From assembly GCA_013289825.1 (NCBI GenBank), contig JABCZF010000006.1, positions 1-64,000 on the forward strand: 64,000 nt of DNA, in the 5' to 3' direction. The stretch comes from Acidobacteriota bacterium. Its GTDB lineage: Bacteria > Acidobacteriota > Terriglobia > Acidiferrales > UBA7541. Shown one piece after another: positions 54,146 through 63,539 of the stretch; positions within the stretch are counted from its first letter, which is position 1; each line of letters opens with the position of its first letter. The position numbers and the translations under genes are program-made. Below the pieces are notes generated by a model. That model was not told the origin of the DNA. It saw nothing but the letters and a program-made list of their open reading frames with translations, and ran no database searches.

Positions 54146-55243
54146 ATGATCTCGACACCTCCTCGCGCCCTGGCCGCAGCCGTCGCTTTTCTTGCCACAC
54201 TTTTTGTGGCGGGCGTCGCTTTGTCTCAAGACAAGCCTGACCGCCCGCCTTGGGCCCAGCCGAAGCCCAAGCCCAAGCTGCCTGCCAATTCCTCTTCCGC
54301 CGATGCGACGGCTCCATTACCGCCGTCTCTGCCTTCGCCTCCGCCGCCCGGCAGCATTGTACCAACCCCGGAGCAGCCACTTAGGCCGCCGGAAGACGCC
54401 GATGCTCAGCGCGGCAAAATAAAAGTGAAAGTGGATCTGGTAAGTATCTTGGCCAGCGTTCTGGACGAGCGCAACCGCCCGTCGCCGGATCTGCCGGTCG
54501 AGGCTTTTCAAGTCTATGAGGAAGGCGTGCTGCAGAAAATCGAGGTGTTTGAATCCGAAACGCAACTGCCTCTAGACCTCGCGCTGATGATCGATTCAAG
54601 CCTTAGCGCAAACAAGGAAATAGGCTTCGAAAAAGAAGCCGCCGCACACTTCATTCGCCAGGTGTTGCGGCCCGGAGACCGCCTATCGGTCTTTGGCTTT
54701 GACGAAAATGTTACGCAGATTGCTGCATTTTCGGACAATGTCGCGATGCTGCAGGCTGCGGTGCGAAAGATTCCGCCCGGCGCGGGTACTTCGATCTACG
54801 ACGCTGTGCTTCTTGGAGCGAAGGCCCTGGAACGCCGCGGAGAAGACCGCCGGCGGGTCATCATTTTGGTTACCGACGCCGGCGAAACTACCAGCACCGC
54901 CGACTTTGATGCCGCGCGCAAAGAAGCCGTCCGCTCGGACGTGCTGCTCTATACCATCGTGATTCGTCCGGTGAAAAATGAGAGTGGGCGTAACACCGCT
55001 GGAGAGCACGCGCTCACCACCATCACGGAAACTACCGGCGGCGACATGTTTTTTCCAGATACGCCGCAGGAGCTTGATGTGATCTTCGATCTCATCGACC
55101 GCGAGTTGCGCACGCAATACCGGCTCGCTTACTATCCCACGCCGCGCGGTCCTGCCAATACATATCGCAAGGTCGAAGTCAGAGTCCTAAACGGAGATTA
55201 CCACGTGAGGTCGCGCACGACTTACCTCACCGGCGCGCAGTGA
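54146..55243 (+). CDS. VWFA-related protein of acidobacterial type
   Basis: 365 residues. A signal peptide (about 5-26) precedes a Pro/Ala-rich linker (about 30-85). The VWA domain follows: LALMIDSSLSANKEIGFEK with the D-x-S-x-S metal (MIDAS) motif, GDRLSVFGFDENV, and RRRVIILVTDAGETTSTADF. The C-terminal part ends YRKVEVRVLNGDYHVRSRTTYL, a beta-sandwich-like tail. The family is very common in Acidobacteriota and its function is unknown; adhesion or protein interaction by bound metal is inferred. Confidence 0.93.
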   Translation: MISTPPRALAAAVAFLATLFVAGVALSQDKPDRPPWAQPKPKPKLPANSSSADATAPLPPSLPSPPPPGSIVPTPEQPLRPPEDADAQRGKIKVKVDLVSILASVLDERNRPSPDLPVEAFQVYEEGVLQKIEVFESETQLPLDLALMIDSSLSANKEIGFEKEAAAHFIRQVLRPGDRLSVFGFDENVTQIAAFSDNVAMLQAAVRKIPPGAGTSIYDAVLLGAKALERRGEDRRRVIILVTDAGETTSTADFDAARKEAVRSDVLLYTIVIRPVKNESGRNTAGEHALTTITETTGGDMFFPDTPQELDVIFDLIDRELRTQYRLAYYPTPRGPANTYRKVEVRVLNGDYHVRSRTTYLTGAQ

Positions 55244-55322
55244 AACTCGATAGCTTCCAATCGAAAAGATCCGCCGATCTCCAGGTTGCCTCCAGGCGTG
55301 TGCAATTTTCTGGGCGGATTAG

Positions 55323-55943
55323 CTATTGCGGTTTCCTGATTTCCGTATCGGCCTGTTCGATGCTGCCTTTGACCAGTTCGGTTTTCATTTCGGACTTTTG
55401 TCCAACCAGCACGTCCACGTCGGTTTCAAAGGTCCGATACCCGGGCAGCTCGACCTTAATCCGGTGCTTGCCAGGGCTGACCTCCAGGGAATGAAACTTT
55501 CCGCCCAACTCGCTGGCATGGCCGACATAGTTGCCATCGAGAAAGACAGCCGCGCGTTTTGGGTGAATTGTAAGCTTCAGTTCAGAAGTAACATCCGGAG
55601 TCTTCGCACCAGGGAGCAGTTTCATGGCCACTTGCACTTCCTGTACTTGGCCGGGCTCGACAACCAACTCTCGCGTGAACTCGCTGTACCCCGCTTGTCG
55701 GACGGCGATCTGGTGCTTCCCAGGCAACAAGAGAACCTTCTTCTTGCCTTTGAGCTCCTTCACATACCCAACATAATTGCCGTCGATCCACACGCCAGAA
55801 TCTCTGTCCAACTGCGTGTCGCCCTCAAGCCGCACTTCCCCCATGACTTCGCTGCTCTGTGCGGACACTTTCGCCGTGCCGAGCGCAAGCGAAAACAGCG
55901 CAAGCAGGCTGGCCGCGAACTGCAGCTTACCTATTCTGAACAT
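55323..55943 (-). CDS. Secreted protein with two PEGA domains
   Basis: 206 residues from the ATG with GAGGCGACATC upstream. A signal peptide (about 1-29) is followed by two PEGA-type beta units: SGVWIDGNYVGYVKEL with LLPGKHQIAVRQAGY, and AAVFLDGNYVGHASEL with VSPGKHRIKVELPGY. PEGA domains are small surface modules of unknown binding partner. It converges with the VWFA gene, both possibly surface related. Confidence 0.88.
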   Translation of the reverse strand: MFRIGKLQFAASLLALFSLALGTAKVSAQSSEVMGEVRLEGDTQLDRDSGVWIDGNYVGYVKELKGKKKVLLLPGKHQIAVRQAGYSEFTRELVVEPGQVQEVQVAMKLLPGAKTPDVTSELKLTIHPKRAAVFLDGNYVGHASELGGKFHSLEVSPGKHRIKVELPGYRTFETDVDVLVGQKSEMKTELVKGSIEQADTEIRKPQ

Positions 55944-56134
55944 GATGTCGCCTCGCATTCAGGGGCGGGCATTCATTTTAACTCGGATGGACTGGGAATG
56001 GCTGTAAAAAACAGCGGCTTCAGGGGAGCGGCCTGGTAGTGACACCACTTTTGCTCCAGCCTGGTGGTAGAGTGGAGAGCGCGCCGGGGTGCGGAGTCTC
56101 ACACTGAGCAGGCGCTCCGTTGCGTAATTTTTCC

Positions 56135-56941
56135 ATGAAAAAGGATTATCTCGAAGCCGCTATAGAAACCGCCCAGGAAGCCGGCAAAATTCTGTGCGAA
56201 GAGTTCGATCACCCAGCGCAAATTACGTACAAGGGCGACGTTGATTTGGTCACGCAAGCGGACAAGCGCTCCGAGCAAGCCATTGTCGCGCGGCTGACGA
56301 AATATTTTCCGGAGCACTCCATCGCCGCGGAAGAAGGAACCGGCCATGAAAGCGACTCGGAATTTCGCTGGCACGTGGATCCGCTGGACGGCACCACCAA
56401 TTTCGCGCACGGCTATCCTTGTTTTTCCGTATCGATCGCGCTTGCACAGCGCGGCGCTCTTCTCGCTGGTGTGGTCTACAATCCGTTCTATGACGAGCTG
56501 TTTGCCGCCGCCCGCGGCGCAGGGGCCACGCTGAACGGCAAGAGAATTTTCGTTTCGAAAGTGGACACGCTCGCGACCAGTCTTCTCTGCACGGGTTTCC
56601 CGGTGCACAAACGCCAGGCGAATCCGAACATTCACTACTACTGGGATTTTACTTTGCGCTCGCACGGCGTGCGCCGCGATGGTTCGGCTGCCTTGGATCT
56701 TGCCAGCGTTGCCGCGGGCCGCTTCGATGGCTTTTGGGAATTCGGGCTTAAGCCCTGGGATACTGCCGCCGGGGTATTGCTGATCGAGGAAGCTGGCGGC
56801 AGGGTCGGCGACTTCTCGGGACAACCCTACCAGCTGGGTGGCCCTGTCATCCTCGCTACAAACGGCTTGATCCACGAGGAGGTACGCGGCGTGGCTCTTG
56901 AAATTTCCCAGCGCGATCCCGCCGCCCCCCTCCGCCGCTAG
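56135..56941 (+). CDS. Inositol monophosphatase family protein
   Basis: 268 residues from ATG 56135. A Mg-dependent phosphatase fold: HSIAAEEGTGHESDSEFRWHVDPLDGTTNFAHGYPCFSVSIAL includes the EE and DPLDGT metal motifs, and KPWDTAAGVLLIEEAGG carries the WDxAAG motif. It removes phosphate from inositol 1-phosphate or related sugar phosphates and, in some bacteria, acts on NADP or RNA polymerase. The window gives no pathway. Confidence 0.95.
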   Translation: MKKDYLEAAIETAQEAGKILCEEFDHPAQITYKGDVDLVTQADKRSEQAIVARLTKYFPEHSIAAEEGTGHESDSEFRWHVDPLDGTTNFAHGYPCFSVSIALAQRGALLAGVVYNPFYDELFAAARGAGATLNGKRIFVSKVDTLATSLLCTGFPVHKRQANPNIHYYWDFTLRSHGVRRDGSAALDLASVAAGRFDGFWEFGLKPWDTAAGVLLIEEAGGRVGDFSGQPYQLGGPVILATNGLIHEEVRGVALEISQRDPAAPLRR

Positions 56942-57020
56942 GTGGTTTCCTAACTGGCAATTACTTCTTAGCGCTCGGGCGGTAAAGCCCCGGACCTTTA
57001 GGCCGGGGATAGTAGGCCGG

Positions 57021-57434
57021 TTACAGCGGGGTCTTTTCTTGCTCGACGTATTGCTGAATAATGCCCGGCGGTGCCCCGCCACAACTGGCGGCCAAGTAGG
57101 AAGGGGACCACAGGACATTATTCCAATAGCGTTTCTCCATATCCGGGCGTTCGATGCGGAGTAGGCGACTGGAAACACCTTTGAGGCTGTTGACCAGGCT
57201 CGACACGGAGTGCTTTGGCGGGTAGTGGATGAGCAAGTGTACGTGTTCGGCTTCGCCGTTCATTTCGACCAGTTGCGCCTGGAAGTCGCGGCAGACGTTC
57301 TCGAAAATGGCTTGGAGCCGCTGGAGGGCGTCTCCGTCAAACACCTTTCTTCGATATTTCGTGACAAAGACCAAGTGGACATGTAAGGCGGACACGCAAT
57401 GTCTGCCGTGACGGATATCATTTGACAGTTGCAT
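57021..57434 (-). CDS. tnpA: IS200/IS605 TnpA transposase (Y1 HUH)
   Basis: 137 residues, normal for TnpA. It cuts and joins single-stranded DNA. The HUH motif is EHVHLLIHY, and the catalytic tyrosine lies in IIQQYVEQEK near the end. The N-terminus ALHVHLVFVTKYRRKVF and NNVLWSPSYLAASCGGAPP are family hallmarks. The frame is intact, so this copy may still be active, whereas its tnpB neighbour is not. Confidence 0.95.
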   Translation of the reverse strand: MQLSNDIRHGRHCVSALHVHLVFVTKYRRKVFDGDALQRLQAIFENVCRDFQAQLVEMNGEAEHVHLLIHYPPKHSVSSLVNSLKGVSSRLLRIERPDMEKRYWNNVLWSPSYLAASCGGAPPGIIQQYVEQEKTPL

Positions 57435-57456
57435 AGACCAAGAGAATACTCAAGTT

Positions 57457-57725
57457 ATGTTGCGATGACAAGGCTTCCCATTCGAGTTGCTGCCGAAGGG
57501 CCAGCAAACCCGCCATCTGCGGCCGTTCGCTGGGCCGTGGCGCTTCGTCTACAACAAAGCACTGGCGATCAACACCCGACGCAGAAGGAAAAACGTTTAG
57601 GCTACGCCGAGTTGTGCGCCGTGCTGCCAGGCTGGAAGTGGGAACACCCGTTCTGGTCCGACGCACCAGCGCAAGCATGGCAGCAAGCGTTGAAGAATCT
57701 CGAACGGGCGTACAGGGCCCTTTAA
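57457..57725 (+). pseudogene. Truncated, broken TnpB
   Basis: The frame begins at ATG 57457 but has a stop at codon 4; what follows still reads as the TnpB start, with WRFVYNKALAI, and then shifts frame near 57590 into KRLGYAELCAVLPGW and ERAYRAL, ending at 57725. Only about 90 of the usual 350-400 residues remain. No RuvC motif is left, so no nuclease activity is expected. Confidence 0.75.
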
Positions 57726-57847
57726 GGGAGGGAAGAGTGTCAAATCACATGCGTGGCGATCGTGCTCTGGAAAACTACCGCATCGGTATAGCGTATAAAG
57801 ATTGAACGCGGCGTAACCTTGCGACGCTGCCGAGGAGGTTTGTCCAA

Positions 57848-58354
57848 ATGAACAAGTTCGCAACTCTGCTCACGTTGTGCTTGGCGCTGGCTCCCTCGTG
57901 GAGCCCCCAGAATGACTGTCTAGGAGAGTGCTACAAGCGCTGCCAGGAGCCGTCGACAGACCCGGATACGGAGCGGCAGGAGATTTTCAACCTGGAACGA
58001 GAGGCGGCACACGCCATTCAGTTGAGCGATGGGACGTTTTTCCGGCACGTCTATAGCGACGACTTTGCGGGCACGCTTTCCCGCGGCGAATCGGTGAGCA
58101 AGACGGGCTTTATCAACGCGGTGCAGTCGACCGCAATTAGATACCTAGCCTTCAACGCCTCGGACATCAAGATTCACATTTTCCGCGACACGGCTGTCGC
58201 CACGTGCCTGTGGTCCTCCCGTGGCGTCGTGAAAGGGCAGAACATCAATTTCCAGATGCGCGTGATGCACATTTATGTGAACGGCGGAAACGGTTGGAAG
58301 GTGGTCGCCGGCCAGACTAGTCCCATGCCGCCCTATGTCCAACAGCCGCTGTAG
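57848..58354 (+). CDS. Secreted SnoaL-like (DUF4440) protein
   Basis: 168 residues with a signal peptide (residues 1-20). Cysteines follow (DCLGECYKRCQEP), then an NTF2-like cone: EIFNLEREAAHAIQLSDGTFFRHVYSDDFAGTLSRGESVSK, with VATCLWSSRGVVKGQNINFQMRVMHIYV and GNGWKVVAGQTS at the end. The family is a common small-ligand pocket of unknown use. It stands alone. Confidence 0.85.
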   Translation: MNKFATLLTLCLALAPSWSPQNDCLGECYKRCQEPSTDPDTERQEIFNLEREAAHAIQLSDGTFFRHVYSDDFAGTLSRGESVSKTGFINAVQSTAIRYLAFNASDIKIHIFRDTAVATCLWSSRGVVKGQNINFQMRVMHIYVNGGNGWKVVAGQTSPMPPYVQQPL

Positions 58355-58411
58355 TTCTTAGTTCGAAGGCCACAGGCTCAGAACGAGCGACCTCCAAAGT
58401 GTGGGATGAGT

Positions 58412-59308
58412 TCAAGAAGGAAGAGCCGCGCGCTCGGCGTTTACGGCCGCTCCGATAACTCCCAACTCATCGTTCGAGGGAATGACTTCAAAGCGGCTGC
58501 CTTGCAGCGGGCTCATCTTGACCATTTCATGGACGATTCTGTCGAGCAATCCCACGTCGATGAATTTCGCGTTTGGTCCCGTCACGTAGAACTGGCCCGG
58601 ACCTTCCATGTGGATGCTCGTCGCTGTCGCTGCGGCCAGCGCACGATGGCACAGCGTCACAAACTCCGCGCACCGCGTGTCGCCCGTTTTGGCGGAAGCA
58701 AACACTTCTTCCGGCTCCATGTCTAGAAAACGGAGTCGCATCGAACGGTAGCCCAAAATGCCTTCCAAGTGTCCGCGCCCGCCACAGCCGCAAAAATTTT
58801 CCTTGGCGTCCAGCGTCACTACCGAGTGTCCGCCTTCCCAAACGCCTTCGCTCCAAGGATAGCGGCCAAACCCAATGCCATTTCCCAGCGTCCAAACGCG
58901 ATTCAGTTTGTGAAGTTTACCGCGCGTCGCGGCGATTCCTGCGGCCATGGCGTCGGCATCATTGAAAACACGGACGGGAACCTCTTTGCCATCCAATCGC
59001 AGCGCGCCACCGAGCGCACCTTGCAGGTTGAATCCTTTCACCTGCTGCAGATTCGGAGAATCCTCGACGATGCCATCCCGGATCACGCCCGGGAATCCCA
59101 GCCCGATGGCGTGAATCTTTTCGCCTGTAGCGAGGGACGCGAGCTGCTGCCGGATGCACTCCGCAATTCCGTCTGCCGGCATGGATTGGAGCGCATCCAC
59201 GGAGTCCGCTTTTTCCGGATACACGCGAAGCGGACCGATGACCTTGTGGCCTTCCACCAGGCCCACCGCAATGTGTTCCATCACCAATACACCGGCTGTC
59301 CTGCGCAT
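58412..59308 (-). CDS. ROK family sugar kinase or regulator-like protein
   Basis: 298 residues. The ROK fold shows an ATP-binding start VLVMEHIAVGLVEG (weaker than usual), IGLGFPGVIRDGIV, VFNDADAMAAGIA, WTLGNGIGFGRYPW, and the zinc finger CGCGGRGHLEGILGY. No HTH is present, so it is a kinase-type member; glucose or N-acetyl sugar phosphorylation is usual in the family. Its neighbours do not fix the substrate. Confidence 0.88.
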   Translation of the reverse strand: MRRTAGVLVMEHIAVGLVEGHKVIGPLRVYPEKADSVDALQSMPADGIAECIRQQLASLATGEKIHAIGLGFPGVIRDGIVEDSPNLQQVKGFNLQGALGGALRLDGKEVPVRVFNDADAMAAGIAATRGKLHKLNRVWTLGNGIGFGRYPWSEGVWEGGHSVVTLDAKENFCGCGGRGHLEGILGYRSMRLRFLDMEPEEVFASAKTGDTRCAEFVTLCHRALAAATATSIHMEGPGQFYVTGPNAKFIDVGLLDRIVHEMVKMSPLQGSRFEVIPSNDELGVIGAAVNAERAALPS

Positions 59309-59384
59309 TGTCTACCTGCCTGTCTCTACGTGGCGATCATCAGCGGCTTTGCGTCTTGCTGTCCGAGCTTCCCGTTCGGCCATA

Positions 59385-60773
59385 CTAAGTTTTGCTTAAT
59401 TTGTTCAGACCGTTGAACGCCGCTGTTTTGTAACATTCCGCAAGAGTCGGATAATTAAATACGCTATCGACAAAATATTCGATGGTTCCCTTCAACGCAA
59501 AGACCGCTTGCCCGATGTGGAGCAATTCCGAAGCCCCTTCTCCGATGATATGCACGCCCAGCAGGGCTTTCGAATCGGGATCGAAGATCAGTTTCAGCCG
59601 CCCCGTGGTGTCGCCGCGAATCTGGCCGCGCGGAATCTCCCGGAAATACGCGATCCCTACTTCGTACGGCACGCCCTCGTCGGTAAGTTGCTCCTCCGTT
59701 TTGCCGATAAACGAAATTTCAGGAATGGTGTAGATTCCGTAAGGGTACAGCGCTTTATTCGATTTGATCGGCATGCCGAAAGCGTTTGCCGCTGCGATGC
59801 GGCCCTGCTCCATGGAAACGCTGCCGAGACTCGGAAAACCGATCACGTCGCCCACTGCAAAAATATGAGGTTGCTTGGTGCGGTAATCCGCATCCACGAG
59901 AATGCGTCCGCGCGAATCAGCTTCCAATCCGGCAGCGGCGAGGTTTAGCTCGTCGACATTTCCTTGTCTTCCGATGGCGTATAGCAATGCTTCGCCCGAA
60001 ACTTTCTTTTTGCTTTTGAGGTTCGCGACCACACCCGCTTCGGGTGTGTCTTCCACGCTTTCCACTTCCTCATTCAGCCGCAGCGTGACCCGCCGGTCCC
60101 GCAGATGATAACAAAGCGCTTCGACCATTTCGGAGTCCGCGAACTCGAGCAGGCGTGGCCGCTTTTCAATCAGCGTCACGCGCACACCCAGCGTGGCAAA
60201 CATGCAGGTGTACTCGACACCGATCACTCCGCCGCCCACTACGATCATCGTTTTGGGAATCACCGGCATCTGCAGAATTTGATCGCTGTTGATGATCGTG
60301 CGGTTGTTGAAAGGCACAAGAGAGGTTGAGGCCGGTTTGGTTCCCGTGGCGATGATGATGTTTGCCGCTTCGTAGTCGGCTTGCCCGCGCGAGCCGACCA
60401 CGCGAATGTGATGTGGATCGACAAAGCTGCCCATGCCGGTAAATACTTCGATCCCATTCCGCGAAAGTTGCGCACGGATCACGTCGATCTCGGTCTTGAT
60501 CACGTGCTGCGCGCGGAACGCCAGGTCCGCCATAGTAATCTGTTCCTTGACCCGGTAATTCACGCCGTAAATTCCCTGGTAGTGAAAGCCGGATAGATGC
60601 AGGACGGCTTCGCGGATGGTTTTGCTGGGAATTGTTCCGGTGTTGATGGCCGTCCCGCCAATCACTTCGAGTTTTTCGACTAGAGCGGCACGCTTGCCGA
60701 ATTTCACCGCTTGAATCGCCGCGCGTTGTCCCGCGGGACCGGAGCCGAGGACGATAAGATCGTAACTCTCCAT
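59385..60773 (-). CDS. sthA: Soluble NAD(P) transhydrogenase-like flavoprotein
   Basis: 462 residues from ATG 60773 (a longer start at 60827 is possible). FAD-binding start YDLIVLGSGPAGQRAAIQAVKFG, NAD-binding MIVVGGGVIGVEYTCMFATLGVRVTLIEKRP, and the dimer domain ending VFNYPTLAECYKTAAF. The place of the redox disulfide reads GGTAINTGTIPSKT with no cysteine, so it is a transhydrogenase-like member rather than a disulfide reductase. It would balance NADH and NADPH. Confidence 0.9.
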   Translation of the reverse strand: MESYDLIVLGSGPAGQRAAIQAVKFGKRAALVEKLEVIGGTAINTGTIPSKTIREAVLHLSGFHYQGIYGVNYRVKEQITMADLAFRAQHVIKTEIDVIRAQLSRNGIEVFTGMGSFVDPHHIRVVGSRGQADYEAANIIIATGTKPASTSLVPFNNRTIINSDQILQMPVIPKTMIVVGGGVIGVEYTCMFATLGVRVTLIEKRPRLLEFADSEMVEALCYHLRDRRVTLRLNEEVESVEDTPEAGVVANLKSKKKVSGEALLYAIGRQGNVDELNLAAAGLEADSRGRILVDADYRTKQPHIFAVGDVIGFPSLGSVSMEQGRIAAANAFGMPIKSNKALYPYGIYTIPEISFIGKTEEQLTDEGVPYEVGIAYFREIPRGQIRGDTTGRLKLIFDPDSKALLGVHIIGEGASELLHIGQAVFALKGTIEYFVDSVFNYPTLAECYKTAAFNGLNKLSKT

Positions 60774-60872
60774 GGTGGCTGTGCTGCGAGGCCTCGAAAA
60801 ACTGCCGCGCAAGTATACCACCGTCAAATTTATTGTCTTCCGCTCGTCGTTATTGGGGCGAGCCCCGAGGGA

Positions 60873-63311
60873 TCATTCATAGCGCAGAGCGACCATGGGG
60901 TCGACACGCATGGCCCGCCGCGCGGGAACATAGCAAGCGAGCAGCGCAACGCCCACAAGCAGCAGTGCCACGCCGCCAAATGTCAAAGGGTCCGTGGGTT
61001 TCACGCCATACAGCAGGCTGGAAATCAATTTCGTCAGTGCAAACGCGCCAACGATTCCAAACGCAACCCCGGCCAATGCAAGTTGCGCTCCGCGGCCAAT
61101 CACCAGACGCCGGATGTCGCCCGGTTTCGCGCCCAGGGCCATGCGGATGCCGATTTCGTTCGTCCGCAAGCTCACGACGTAACTCATCACACCGTAGATT
61201 CCCATAGCGGCGAGCAGAAGCGCCAAGCCGGCGAATATCCCGAGAAGGAAGGTCGAGAAGCGTCGGGGCGAAACCGAATCTGAGAACAAATTGTCCAGCG
61301 TAATCGCGTGCGTCACCGGCAGATTCGGATCGAATTTGTGAACTTCGGCGATCGCCGCCTGGGCCAGTGCATTCGGATCGGATGCCGTCCGAATCACCGT
61401 GTACCGCGTCCAGCCCCCGGTGTAATAGACGTCCAGAGTCGGCGCCGCTTCGAGCCCATACTGGTGAACGTTTCCCACTACGCCAACGATGGTGAACCAG
61501 CACGGATGGGGATCAAGCGAGCATAAATTGATGCGCTTCCCGAGGGGGTCTGCTCCAGGCCAAAATCTCTGAACGATGGCTTCATTCACGGCAATGTTAT
61601 AGCCGCCATAGTCGTGCGCGTCCAGCGGCCGGCCCATGCGTAGAGGAATCTCCATGGCCGCAAAATAACCTGAGCTCACGCCGCGCGTCTCCGCAACGGG
61701 TCGCGCTCCATTCGCGGGAAGCGGTTGCCCTTCCACTACAAATCTCGACGCGGACCGCATCGCCGAGCCTAGAGGCAGCACGCTAATCCCCCCGACAGCT
61801 TTCGTTCCCGGCAAGGCTTGAAGCCGCTGGACCAGCTCGTCGAACTCGAGCGCCTGTTTGCGAGACAGCTGCAGCTGCTGCTCATTTGTCAATTTATTCT
61901 GTTCCGCGGGTGGCAATTCGGGCTGGTCTACTTCCATCGCCAGAATGTGGTCGCGTTGAAAACCCGGATCGACTTCGACAAGCCGATGAAAGCTGCGAAT
62001 CAGCAGGCCCGCGCCAACAAGCGGAATGAGCGCCAGCGCAATCTCGGAGACAACCAAGAGACTCCTAATTCTTTGCCCGCCTGCCGCGCCCGCTGTTCTC
62101 GTTCCCTCTTTCAAAATGCCCTGCAAATCTTGTCGCAGAGTTTCCAGGGCCGGAATGAGTCCGCAGACGATTCCCGCGAGAGAACTCACGGCCAGCGTGA
62201 AGCCTAGAACCGAAGCGTTGAGTCCCGTCCCTTTCATGCCCGCGAGATCAGCCGGAACGAATGCACCGAGCACGCGAAGGCCGACGCCGGCGAGAAGAAC
62301 TCCCAACCCGCCGCCAAGCAGCGAAAGCAGAATGCTTTCTGTCAGAAGCTGTGCCAACAGCCGCGAGCGGCTCGCGCCCAGTGCCAGGCGAAGCGCGATT
62401 TCCTTTTGCCGAACGGCGTTGCGCGCCAACAGCAGATTCACGATATTCGCGCAAGCCACGAGCAGCACCAGTCCTACGGCTCCAAAAAGCACCAGCAAGG
62501 CTAAGCGCATCTTCACCGCCGAGGGGTCCTCCATGGGCGTCACCAGCACACCCCAATTCTTATGCGTGTCCGGAAAGGCTTGCTCCTCCTGGCGATTCAG
62601 TGTGGTCAGTTCCGCTTGCGCTTGCGAAGTGCCAAGGCCGGGCTTCAGTCGCGCGAAAACGGTGAAGTCATGATGCAGGTGGCTGGCGAGGTCATCGCCG
62701 TATTCACTGACCGGCATCCAGAGATCGGTCGTAGGGGCCAAACGAAATTCAGCGGGGAGCACACCTACCAGGGTGAAGCCTCTCCCATCCAGGGTGAGCC
62801 TACGTCCGACCACGGATGGGTCTCGGCCAAAATGGCTCTGCCACAAGCGGTGGCTGATCAAAACCACCGGCGCACTTCCGGGTTTGTCTTCTTCGGGAGT
62901 AAATGTGCGTCCAGCAACCGGACGGACACCCAGCAGCGGAAACAGCCCGGACGTCGCCAGACTCGCCTCTAGGCGCTCGGCTTGACCGTCACCCGTCAAG
63001 TTAAATCCGGTTGGAGGATCCACATAGGCCGCCATCTGAGAAAAACTGCCTGCCTCGCGCTGAAAATCTTGAAGATCGCCGGACGACATCGGAGTCTTAG
63101 GAAAGGCGGGGAGGTAGGTGTTCCAGACCTGCACGAGCGCTCCCGGATCACGATAAGGAAGCGGCCGCAGCAAGACGTTTTCTACCACACTGAAAATCGC
63201 CGTGTTTGCGCCGATGCCTAGGCCGAGTGTTAAGACCGCGACGGCGGTGAATCCGGGACTCGTCCGCAGCGCCCGGAAGGCATGCCGCAAATCTTGCCAA
63301 ACGCTTTCCAT
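60873..63311 (-). CDS. ABC permease of acidobacterial duplicated orphan type (MacB/FtsX-like)
   Basis: 812 residues. The start is MESVWQDLRHAFRALRTSPG, typical of this family, with VAVLTLGLGIGANTAIFSVV as the first helix. The MacB periplasmic domain follows, then three helices (LVVLFGAVGLVLLVACANIVNLLLARN and VAVSSLAGIVCGLI-like segments), a second periplasmic part, and C-terminal helices around LRTNEIGIRMALGAKPGDIRRLVI. No ATPase gene is next to it, which is usual for these orphans. It starts 228 bases from a divergent kinase gene. Confidence 0.93.
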   Translation of the reverse strand: MESVWQDLRHAFRALRTSPGFTAVAVLTLGLGIGANTAIFSVVENVLLRPLPYRDPGALVQVWNTYLPAFPKTPMSSGDLQDFQREAGSFSQMAAYVDPPTGFNLTGDGQAERLEASLATSGLFPLLGVRPVAGRTFTPEEDKPGSAPVVLISHRLWQSHFGRDPSVVGRRLTLDGRGFTLVGVLPAEFRLAPTTDLWMPVSEYGDDLASHLHHDFTVFARLKPGLGTSQAQAELTTLNRQEEQAFPDTHKNWGVLVTPMEDPSAVKMRLALLVLFGAVGLVLLVACANIVNLLLARNAVRQKEIALRLALGASRSRLLAQLLTESILLSLLGGGLGVLLAGVGLRVLGAFVPADLAGMKGTGLNASVLGFTLAVSSLAGIVCGLIPALETLRQDLQGILKEGTRTAGAAGGQRIRSLLVVSEIALALIPLVGAGLLIRSFHRLVEVDPGFQRDHILAMEVDQPELPPAEQNKLTNEQQLQLSRKQALEFDELVQRLQALPGTKAVGGISVLPLGSAMRSASRFVVEGQPLPANGARPVAETRGVSSGYFAAMEIPLRMGRPLDAHDYGGYNIAVNEAIVQRFWPGADPLGKRINLCSLDPHPCWFTIVGVVGNVHQYGLEAAPTLDVYYTGGWTRYTVIRTASDPNALAQAAIAEVHKFDPNLPVTHAITLDNLFSDSVSPRRFSTFLLGIFAGLALLLAAMGIYGVMSYVVSLRTNEIGIRMALGAKPGDIRRLVIGRGAQLALAGVAFGIVGAFALTKLISSLLYGVKPTDPLTFGGVALLLVGVALLACYVPARRAMRVDPMVALRYE

Positions 63312-63539
63312 CGCTTCCCCCTATTCTCAGCGCGGTTAGACGTATGCCCGACGCCCGCGTTTCATGCGCACGAGTTCCGGAGGCGACGGTTTGGGAGCAT
63401 CCAAAAAACTGCATCCCTCGAGGATGCCCAGCACCCAACAGCCTAAAGGGCCGGTCCAGATCCGATCGCACAGATCCGATCGCGCGTTGACTTGCCTTGC
63501 GGCGCACCCTAAGATGGCCGCCAAGGCGGGTCCCACCCC

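Larger units (their letters stand above)
56980..57725 (-). mobile_element. Decaying IS200/IS605-family insertion sequence
   Basis: A Y1 transposase gene on the minus strand diverges from a broken tnpB on the plus strand. Next to the tnpA end lies the hairpin CCCCGG (56988-56993)/CCGGGG (57003-57008) with loop ACCTTTAGG, of the type that forms the single-strand folding ends in this family. The other end was not found, so the outer limits are approximate and taken at the genes. Confidence 0.72.
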
